Of a DNA stretch of 5,662 bases, positions 1-4,509 are shown piece after piece. The stretch's first letter is position 1, and each line of letters opens with the position of its first letter. A model generated the notes under the pieces. The model saw only the letters and a program-made list of their open reading frames with translations, did not search any database and was not told the DNA's origin. This DNA comes from VFJJ01 sp031362415. GTDB taxonomy: Bacteria > Actinomycetota > Acidimicrobiia > IMCC26256 > VFJJ01. Where the stretch lies: positions 1-5,662 of the forward strand of contig JANLSK010000138.1 in assembly GCA_031362415.1 (NCBI GenBank), in the 5' to 3' direction. The translations under genes were made by a program, and so were the position numbers.

Positions 1-26
1 CCTCTTGCTTTGTCCGCACAACCCCG

Positions 27-50
27 CCACCCGACCACCCGACCACCGAG
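27..50. repeat. Short degenerate 8-nt tandem repeat upstream of the WhiB gene
   Basis: Two perfect copies of CCACCCGA (27-34, 35-42) are followed by a third degenerate copy, CCACCGAG (43-50). It lies 18 bp before the WhiB start codon, in what is probably the 5' leader. It may simply be low-complexity GC-rich sequence. The window begins only 68 bp upstream of the gene, so the promoter is probably outside it, and I see no convincing -35/-10 pair here. Confidence 0.4.
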
Positions 51-68
51 CACCGAAGAGAGAGAACG

Positions 69-512
69 ATGTTCCCCATCGCCACCATCTCCGACGACCG
101 CATCGACGACCGCATCGACGAGCAGTACGAGCCTGAGGGGGAGTTCCGCACCCGTCAGCCCGACTGGTGGGTCGAGGCCCGCTGCAACGACGGCAACGGC
201 ACGCTCGTCTCGCTGTTCTTCTCCGAGCAGATCGACGACATCAACCTGGCCAAGGCCATCTGTGAGCGCTGCCCGGTCGCCCGGGCCTGCCTCGACGGTG
301 CCCTCGCCCGACGGGAGGCCTGGGGAGTCTGGGGAGGCCAGATCATCATGCGGGGCAAGGTGATCCCGACCAAGCGCAAGCGTGGTCGGCCGCCCAAGTG
401 CCGCCCGGCTCTCGTCGACCCGGCGGTGGCCGTTCCCCACGGACCGCTCATCGCCGCGGCCCTGCGGGAGCGGCCCGAGGTCGACGAGCTCCCCGAGCTC
501 CAGACCGCATGA
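69..512 (+). CDS. WhiB-family Fe-S transcriptional regulator with AT-hook-like tail
   Basis: A 147-residue WhiB-like (Wbl) protein. This actinobacteria-specific family binds a [4Fe-4S] cluster and usually acts by contacting the principal sigma factor. The four cluster cysteines are C39, C65, C68 and C74 (C-x25-C-x2-C-x5-C), followed by the family beta-turn GVWGG at 86-90. A basic patch, KRKRGRPPK at 102-110, contains an RGRP core like an AT-hook and would contact DNA. The ATG at 69 is preceded by a purine-rich GAAGAGAGAGAA acting as Shine-Dalgarno, and the acidic N-terminal stretch (residues 9-25) is typical of the family. The C-terminal ~35 residues are unremarkable. The gene converges on serC across a shared hairpin. 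The paralogue (WhiB1, 2, 7 and so on) is not certain: the RGRP tail resembles WhiB7, but many Acidimicrobiia Wbl proteins may carry such tails. The family call is firm. Confidence 0.95.
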   Translation: MFPIATISDDRIDDRIDEQYEPEGEFRTRQPDWWVEARCNDGNGTLVSLFFSEQIDDINLAKAICERCPVARACLDGALARREAWGVWGGQIIMRGKVIPTKRKRGRPPKCRPALVDPAVAVPHGPLIAAALRERPEVDELPELQTA

Positions 513-538
513 GATCCCTGAGTCTCCAAGACGCCTGA

Positions 539-580
539 CGGCAGCGCCGGAGTGACGCTTTGACGAGCTCCGGCCTGCCG
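539..580. terminator. Bulged hairpin between convergent whiB-like gene and serC, likely bidirectional terminator
   Basis: Arms CGGCAG (539-544) and GCCGGAG (546-552), separated by a bulged C at 545, pair with CTCCGGC (568-574) and CTGCCG (575-580). This gives 13 base pairs around a 15-nt loop. It sits 27 nt after the WhiB stop and 28 nt after the serC stop as read on the other strand. There is no U-tract on either side, which is common for high-GC actinobacterial terminators. The symmetric position between two converging genes supports termination in both directions. Confidence 0.7.
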
Positions 581-607
581 CGGGTCAATGGCAACCGGGA
601 TGGTCGC

Positions 608-1735
608 CTACAGGCGTTGGGCGATGTGGTCGATGGCCCGGGTGAGGATCTCGACGTCGGACGGCTCGATCGCCGGGAACAGCGCCACCCGGAGCTGGTT
701 GCGGCCGAGCTTGCGGTAGCCCTCGGTGTCGACGATCCCGTTGCGGCGCAAGGTCGCCGAGACCTCGTCGGCCGAGATCGACTCGACCAGGTCGATCGTG
801 GCCACGACCGTCGACCGCTGTGCCGGGTCGACGACGAACGGGGTGGCGATGCTCGACCGTTCGGCCCAGCCGTAGATCGTCGCCGCCGACTCCTCGCAGC
901 GCCCGACGGCCCACGGGAGGCCGCCGTTGGCCAGCATCCACTCCAACTGGTGCACGAACAGGAAGATGGTGGCCAGGGCCGGGGTGTTGAGCGTCTGGTC
1001 CTGACGGGAGTTCGCCAACGCAGTGCTGAGATCGAGGGTGCGGGGGATCCAACGCCCCGACGCCGAGATGCGCTCGATGCGCTCCACGGCCGCCGGCGAC
1101 AACGCAGCGCAGAACAGCCCTCCGTCGCTGGCGAAGACCTTCTGGGGCGCGAAGTAGTACACGTCGAACTGGCTGGAGTCGATGCGCAACGCTCCCGCCG
1201 CCGAGGTGGCGTCGACGACAACGAGCCCGTCCATCCCCGCCTGGCGGATGATGGGCATCATCACGCCGGTCGAGGTCTCGTTGTGGGTGAGGGCGTAGAC
1301 GTCGACACCCGCGCTGGGGTGGGGGAGCGGATGCGTGCCCGGCGCCGATTCGATGATCTCGGGCGCTTCCAGATGCGGCGCGGCGGCGACCGCGCCAGCG
1401 AACTGCGACGAGAACTCCCCGAACGTGAGGTGCTGGCTCCGCCGCTCGATGAGCGAGGAGATGGCGGCATCCCAGAAGAGCTGCGATCCGCCGTTGCCGA
1501 GGATCACCTCGTAGCCATCGGGAAGCGAGAACAGCTCGGCCACACCGTCGCGCAGGCGGCGGACCATCGACTTCACCGTGTCGCGCCGGTGCGAGGTTCC
1601 CAGGTACCCACCTGCAGATTCCCCAAGGGCGGCAACGGCTTCCGGGCGCACCTTCGACGGACCGGCGCCGAAGCGACCGTCGGACGGGCGCAACTCGGGG
1701 GGCAGGACGATCGGATTCTGGCTCGTGTCGCTCAT
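608..1735 (-). CDS. serC: Phosphoserine aminotransferase (SerC, actinobacterial type)
   Basis: A 375-residue class V PLP-dependent aminotransferase. It converts 3-phosphohydroxypyruvate and glutamate to O-phosphoserine and 2-oxoglutarate, the second step of serine synthesis, and is cytosolic. The sequence matches the mycobacterial-type SerC: FGAGPSK (22-28), GTSHRRDTVK (46-55), ELFSLPDGYEVILGNGGS (67-84), HNETSTG (151-157), D175 as the ligand of the PLP pyridine nitrogen, and FAPQK with K199 as the Schiff-base lysine, followed by FASDGG. The length fits the family. I chose the ATG at 1735 (MSDTSQNPIV). A further upstream in-frame ATG at 1840 would add 35 low-complexity Arg-rich residues without homology, and would extend through the divergent promoter region. 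A weak GAAAG lies about 9 nt before the chosen start. The gene is divergent from the aspartate-type aminotransferase and convergent with the WhiB gene, so it appears to be transcribed alone. Confidence 0.95.
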   Translation of the reverse strand: MSDTSQNPIVLPPELRPSDGRFGAGPSKVRPEAVAALGESAGGYLGTSHRRDTVKSMVRRLRDGVAELFSLPDGYEVILGNGGSQLFWDAAISSLIERRSQHLTFGEFSSQFAGAVAAAPHLEAPEIIESAPGTHPLPHPSAGVDVYALTHNETSTGVMMPIIRQAGMDGLVVVDATSAAGALRIDSSQFDVYYFAPQKVFASDGGLFCAALSPAAVERIERISASGRWIPRTLDLSTALANSRQDQTLNTPALATIFLFVHQLEWMLANGGLPWAVGRCEESAATIYGWAERSSIATPFVVDPAQRSTVVATIDLVESISADEVSATLRRNGIVDTEGYRKLGRNQLRVALFPAIEPSDVEILTRAIDHIAQRL

Positions 1736-1865
1736 CGCTGCTGACTTTCGTCGGCCGGTCCGAGCCGGGACGAATCGGTGGGGTCCGCCGCCGTGTGTCG
1801 TACGGCACTGTCGCTGCCGGGAAATGCGTTCCCCGGCCACGCCATGCGTGGGTCAAGATGGGCGG
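1736..1865. promoter_or_regulatory. Divergent intergenic region between serC and aminotransferase gene
   Basis: These 130 bp must hold the promoters of both flanking, divergently transcribed genes. I do not see a convincing -35/-10 pair for either direction. A TTGACC hexamer on the minus strand (1856-1851) has no matching -10 at 16-18 bp. An imperfect inverted repeat, GCC-GGGAA-ATGCG-TTCCC-(C)-GGC, occupies 1816-1837 and could be a regulator site or a leader hairpin. A 6-bp palindrome CGTACG lies at 1799-1804. The assignment as a bidirectional control region rests on gene order. Confidence 0.55.
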
Positions 1866-3095
1866 ATGACGAGCCCCTCCGGTCATCACGTCGCAGCTCG
1901 CGTTTCCCGACGGGTGGGAGCGATCGCCCCCTCGGCCACGTTGGCCGTCGACGCCCGGGCCAAGGCGCTCAAGGCTGCCGGGCACAATGTGATCGGCTTC
2001 GGGGCCGGCGAGCCCGACTTCCCGACCCCCGACCACGTGGTCGAAGCGGCGATCACCGCGTGCCGCGACCCCAAGTTCCACCGCTACACGCCCACGAGCG
2101 GCCTCCCCGAGCTGCGCGAGGCCTTGGCCAAGAAGACGATGCGCGACTCCGGATACGCCGTCGAGGCCTCGCAGGTGCTGGTCACCAACGGGGGCAAGCA
2201 GGCCATCTACAACGCCTTCGCCGCGCTGTGCGACCCGGGCGACGAGGTCATCGTCCCCGGTCCCTACTGGGTCACCTACCCCGAGGCCATCGCCCTCGCC
2301 GGCGGTGTTCCCGTGGTCGTCGCCACCGACGAATCGACCGGCTTCAAGGTGACCCTCGACCAACTCGAGGCCGCGCTCACCGAGCGCACCAAGGTGCTGC
2401 TGTTCGTGTCGCCGTCGAACCCCACCGGCGCCGTCTACTCGCCCGAGCAGGTGGAGGCCATCGGACGGTGGGCGCTCGATCGAGGCCTGTGGGTGCTCAC
2501 CGACGAGATCTACGAGCACCTCACCTACGGCTCGCACCGGTTCGTGTCGATGCCGACGGTCGTCCCCGAGCTGGCCGAGCGCTGCGTCGTGGTCAACGGC
2601 GTCGCCAAGACCTACGCCATGACCGGCTGGCGCGTCGGTTGGATGATCGGCCCCAAGGACGTGATCGACGCGGCCACCAACCTCCAGTCGCACGCCACGT
2701 CGAACGTGTCGAACGTCGCCCAGATGGCCGCACTCGCCGCGGTGTCTGGCGGCCTCGACGACGTCGCCCGCTTCAAGGAGGCGTTCGACCGGCGCCGCCG
2801 ACGTATCCACGGGATGCTCAACGAGATCCCCGGTGTCACCTGCGTCGAGCCCGAGGGCGCCTTCTACGCCTTCCCCTCGTTCGCCGGGGTGCTCGGTCGC
2901 GAGATCCGCGGCCGCCGCCCCTCCTCCACGCTCGAACTTGCCGATCTCCTGCTCGACGAGGTCCGCGTGGCCATCGTCCCCGGTGAGGCGTTCGGCTCAC
3001 CCGGCTACGCCCGGATGTCGTATGCCCTGGGTGACGCCGATCTCGTGGATGGGGTCGAGCGGATCGCCGACGTGTTGGGAGAGGTCACGGCGTGA
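1866..3095 (+). CDS. aspC: Class I aminotransferase, aspartate (possibly prephenate) type, I-beta subgroup
   Basis: A 409-residue fold-type I PLP enzyme. It would interconvert aspartate and 2-oxoglutarate with oxaloacetate and glutamate in the cytosol. Visible landmarks are GAGEPDFPTP (46-55), YTPTSGLPELREAL (74-87), TNGGKQAIYNA (107-117), the SPSNPTG loop (182-188) with N185 near PLP, TDEIYEHLTYG (212-222) with D213 and Y216 as cofactor contacts, and VNGVAKTYAMTGWRVGW with K248 as Schiff-base lysine. R383 in YARMSYALG is the expected substrate alpha-carboxylate arginine. The ATG at 1866 is preceded by a weak GGGCGG. Upstream in-frame codons as far as 1578 read through the serC promoter region in poor, Arg-rich sequence and are rejected. 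Members of this subgroup can also act on prephenate in the arogenate route to tyrosine and phenylalanine, so the exact substrate is uncertain. The next gene begins 126 nt downstream and has its own predicted promoter. Confidence 0.9.
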   Translation: MTSPSGHHVAARVSRRVGAIAPSATLAVDARAKALKAAGHNVIGFGAGEPDFPTPDHVVEAAITACRDPKFHRYTPTSGLPELREALAKKTMRDSGYAVEASQVLVTNGGKQAIYNAFAALCDPGDEVIVPGPYWVTYPEAIALAGGVPVVVATDESTGFKVTLDQLEAALTERTKVLLFVSPSNPTGAVYSPEQVEAIGRWALDRGLWVLTDEIYEHLTYGSHRFVSMPTVVPELAERCVVVNGVAKTYAMTGWRVGWMIGPKDVIDAATNLQSHATSNVSNVAQMAALAAVSGGLDDVARFKEAFDRRRRRIHGMLNEIPGVTCVEPEGAFYAFPSFAGVLGREIRGRRPSSTLELADLLLDEVRVAIVPGEAFGSPGYARMSYALGDADLVDGVERIADVLGEVTA

Positions 3096-3170
3096 GCGTC
3101 CGGGGTGAACGGGGCGATCGGTGGGTACGGCGCCTTCGGGACGAGACGTTGCCTGTGTTCTGCGGGGTTG

Positions 3171-3197
3171 GGGAATGAGCGCCGTCCCGCCCAGGTT
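3171..3197 (+). promoter_or_regulatory. SigR/SigH-type promoter, GGGAAT-N18-GTT, before the ECF sigma gene
   Basis: The -35 element GGGAAT is at 3171-3176 and the -10 element GTT at 3195-3197, with exactly 18 nt between them. This matches the consensus known for Streptomyces SigR and mycobacterial SigH (GGAAT or GGAAC, N18 or so, GTT). Transcription would begin about 7-10 nt after GTT, near 3204-3207, just before the ATG at 3222. An ECF sigma factor driving its own operon from such a site is the established pattern for SigR. The match is exact but short; its position directly before a SigR-like gene makes chance less likely. Confidence 0.7.
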
Positions 3198-3221
3198 CTC
3201 GACGGCGTGCTGGCGTGCCTG

Positions 3222-3872
3222 ATGATTGACGACAACCTCCAGAACCCCGATGTCGACGATGTCGATGACCTCGACGCCGCCGAGGGCGCCGTGGTTCCGC
3301 CGGCCACGGCCGAGGAACGGCGCCAACGCTTCGAAGACTGGATCGTTCCCGAGATCGACTTCTTGGCCCGGGTGGCCCGGTCGATGTCGAAGAGCGCCGC
3401 CGAGGCCGAGGATCTGGCCCAGGACACGCTCCTGAAGGCGTTCAAGGCCCTCGGCCAGTTCGACGGCCGGTATCCCCGGGCCTGGCTGTTCCGCATCGCC
3501 CGCAACACGGCCATCAACCGTGACCAGCGCAGCCGTGAACGACTGCTCGGCGAGGATGACGATCTCGACCGTCGCCCGGGCACCGGTTCCGAATCGGCCG
3601 ACCCCGGCGACATCCTCGTGGAGCCGATCTACGACGAGGTGCTCGAACGGGCGCTCGACGAGCTCCCGCCGGCGTTCCGCCTGGTGATCGACCTCGTCGA
3701 CATCGGCGGGATGCGCTACCAGGAAGCCGCCGATCTTCTCGAGATCCCCGTGGGAACGATCATGAGCCGTCTGCATCGAGCCCGGAACCGGCTGCGGGTC
3801 GCCATCGCCGGAACGGCCCTCGATCGCCCGCTCTTGGCCGTCGACGATGTCCCTACGGAGCCCCGATCGTGA
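3222..3872 (+). CDS. ECF (group 4) RNA polymerase sigma factor, SigR/SigH-like
   Basis: A 216-residue extracytoplasmic-function sigma factor that redirects RNA polymerase to a stress regulon. Region 2 spans about residues 44-107, with EAEDLAQDTLLKAF (61-74) for core binding and the WLFRIARNTAIN segment (88-99) for -10 recognition. An acidic linker (110-138) leads to region 4 (about 142-195), with LDELPPAFRLVIDL and the helix-turn-helix YQEAADLLEIPVGTIMSRLH (166-185) that reads the -35. Region 4 closely resembles SigR/SigH as I remember them. The N-terminal ~30 residues are strongly acidic. ATG 3222 is chosen because in-frame GTG starts at 3105 and 3207 add sequence without sigma homology, and the 3105 start would place the predicted promoter inside the gene. 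No good Shine-Dalgarno precedes 3222, so the start is uncertain; a leaderless start at GTG 3207 is possible. The stop overlaps the anti-sigma start by 4 nt. Confidence 0.9.
   Translation: MIDDNLQNPDVDDVDDLDAAEGAVVPPATAEERRQRFEDWIVPEIDFLARVARSMSKSAAEAEDLAQDTLLKAFKALGQFDGRYPRAWLFRIARNTAINRDQRSRERLLGEDDDLDRRPGTGSESADPGDILVEPIYDEVLERALDELPPAFRLVIDLVDIGGMRYQEAADLLEIPVGTIMSRLHRARNRLRVAIAGTALDRPLLAVDDVPTEPRS
3857..3860 (+). promoter_or_regulatory. Shine-Dalgarno GGAG deciding the anti-sigma start
   Basis: GGAG at 3857-3860 lies 8 nt before the GTG at 3869, inside the last codons of the sigma gene. The later in-frame ATG at 3923 has no such element. This supports the GTG start and translational coupling of the sigma/anti-sigma pair. 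Confidence 0.6.
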
Positions 3873-4156
3873 GGATCCTGGTGGTCATTCCCGGCACGCC
3901 CGCGTGGCGACGCCATCGAGCCATGGAGCGATGTCGGGCCTCGGCCGTCCACATCCAGACCCTCCTCGACCAGGAGTTGTTCCCCAGTGAGTTCGAGGCC
4001 GACGTTCGCCAGCACGTCCACGACTGTCCGCCGTGCGCCGCCGAGGCCACGGTGATCGCCGAGCTCAAGATCGCCATCGTCCGGGTCTCCCAGCGTGGCG
4101 ACGCCGAGCTGGCCGAACGACTCCGCCGCGTCGCAATCGAGCTCTGCGAAGACTGA
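3869..4156 (+). CDS. Zinc-binding (ZAS) anti-sigma factor, RsrA-like
   Basis: A 95-residue anti-sigma factor expected to hold the neighbouring ECF sigma factor inactive in the reduced state and to release it when its zinc-site cysteines are oxidised. The ZAS signature H-x3-C-x2-C is H49, C53, C56 (HVHDCPPC). C22 precedes H49 by 27 residues, close to the 26-residue spacing of C11 and H37 in Streptomyces RsrA, and the intervening LLDQEL (32-37) also fits that family. There is no transmembrane segment, so the protein is soluble, as for RsrA. A further cysteine, C93, lies two residues before the C-terminal aspartate. The GTG start overlaps the sigma stop (GTGA) and has a GGAG at 8 nt. It adds an 18-residue N-terminal segment before M19, part of it hydrophobic, that RsrA lacks. 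A start at ATG 3923 would give a more RsrA-like length of 77 residues. The family is firm; the thiol-switch function is inferred from residues and synteny. Confidence 0.88.
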   Translation: MRILVVIPGTPAWRRHRAMERCRASAVHIQTLLDQELFPSEFEADVRQHVHDCPPCAAEATVIAELKIAIVRVSQRGDAELAERLRRVAIELCED

Positions 4157-4163
4157 ATCATCT

Positions 4164-4197
4164 CTGGCGGGCCCCTGGCCTCCGGCCATCCCGCCAG
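4164..4197 (+). terminator. Hairpin after anti-sigma gene, probable terminator of the sigma operon
   Basis: Outer arms CTGGCGGG (4164-4171) and CCCGCCAG (4190-4197) pair perfectly over 8 bp. An inner perfect stem, TGGCC-TCC-GGCCA (4176-4188), stacks within it. The structure begins 8 nt after the anti-sigma stop. It has no U-tract, as is frequent in actinobacteria. A second perfect hairpin, GTGCAT-TCCC-ATGCAC (4198-4213), follows immediately, and GGCCC-TGGC-GGGCC is at 4236-4249. Termination is the simplest reading, though the arms recur further downstream. Confidence 0.6.
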
Positions 4198-4326
4198 GTG
4201 CATTCCCATGCACGCCCGTGCGGGTGGGGGTCCCCGGCCCTGGCGGGCCGCCCCTCACCGCTCTTGTGTGTGCACGTTCGGCAGGCGGCCCACAGCCCCT
4301 GGCCTGGTGCGGCCTTCCCGCCAGGT
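4164..4326. repeat. Duplicated hairpin module with four alternating complementary arms
   Basis: The left arm CTGGCGGGCC occurs at 4164-4173 and again at 4240-4249. The right element occurs at 4172-4199 and at 4296-4326. Its two copies share CCCCTGGCCT at the left, and CGGCC[A/T]TCCCGCCAGGT at the right with a single substitution. The order is therefore arm, anti-arm, arm, anti-arm. The second module looks like the first with about 46 nt inserted between its halves. Either arm can pair with either anti-arm, so alternative folds are possible. No protein is credible here. This could be an ancient duplication, a REP-like element, or tandem terminators. Confidence 0.6.
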
Positions 4327-4344
4327 ACGGCTGGATGGGGGCGT

Positions 4345-4371
4345 GTGTCGAAACGGGTCAGATTTCGACAC
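4345..4371. promoter_or_regulatory. Inverted repeat GTGTCGAAA-N9-TTTCGACAC, candidate operator
   Basis: Perfect 9-bp arms, GTGTCGAAA (4345-4353) and TTTCGACAC (4363-4371), flank a 9-nt spacer, CGGGTCAGA. GC dinucleotides just outside (4341-4342 and 4372-4373) nearly extend the symmetry. The arm centres are about 18 bp apart, somewhat under two helical turns, and the site ends 7 bp before a candidate -35 of the transporter gene. That position suits a dimeric regulator. No regulator family is identified from the sequence, and a stem-loop or a dispersed repeat is an alternative. Confidence 0.5.
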
Positions 4372-4377
4372 GCATTC

Positions 4378-4407
4378 GTCACATCGGGGGCCACCCTTTG
4401 TTACCAT
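4378..4407 (+). promoter_or_regulatory. Candidate extended -10 promoter for the substrate-binding protein gene
   Basis: TGT-TACCAT (4399-4407) reads as an extended -10 (TGn followed by TAnnnT). GTCACA at 4378-4383, with an 18-bp spacer, is a 4-of-6 match to a -35. Transcription would start near 4414, leaving a leader of roughly 95 nt. The leader contains a CCCCG-AGCGGAA-CGGGG hairpin (4446-4462). The call rests on a weak consensus match plus position. Confidence 0.4.
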
Positions 4408-4498
4408 CGGGTACATCAGGCCCGAATTGCGCGAACGCTGGCCAACCCCGAGCGGAACGGGGCACCCCACATCGACGTTGACGAGGGCCCCGCCAAGC

Positions 4499-4504
4499 AA
4501 GGGG
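4499..4504 (+). promoter_or_regulatory. Shine-Dalgarno AAGGGG of the substrate-binding protein gene
   Basis: AAGGGG lies 5 nt before the ATG at 4510, which is followed by a typical lipoprotein signal peptide (Lys-Arg, then a hydrophobic core). This fixes the start codon. Confidence 0.65.
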
Positions 4505-4509
4505 AACAT

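Noticed and set aside
1..68. A whiB7-like leader with uORF and attenuator
   Set aside because: Only 68 bp precede the gene, with no small ORF plus terminator structure. The question cannot be decided from this window.
560..1744. A 394-codon plus-strand frame opposite serC
   Set aside because: It is antisense to serC and starts inside the terminator hairpin. The composition is that of a shadow frame.
1808..1832. A second SigR-like promoter for serC (GGAAC on the minus strand at 1832-1828)
   Set aside because: The sequence 18-19 nt downstream is AGT/GTG rather than GTT, so the -10 element is missing.
585..2810. A 741-codon open frame on the minus strand spanning serC, the intergenic region and half of the aminotransferase gene
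   Set aside because: It lies out of frame over serC and antisense to the aminotransferase gene, both of which are strongly supported. Its translation is Arg/Gly/His-rich without any domain, as expected of a GC-rich shadow frame.
2997..3776. A 259-codon minus-strand frame opposite the sigma gene
   Set aside because: It is antisense to an ECF sigma factor whose region 2 and region 4 are both clear.
4157..4509. A riboswitch or mobile-element remnant in the long intergenic region
   Set aside because: No known riboswitch core, transposase fragment or target-site duplication is recognisable. Only the repeats and candidate promoter listed as features can be supported.
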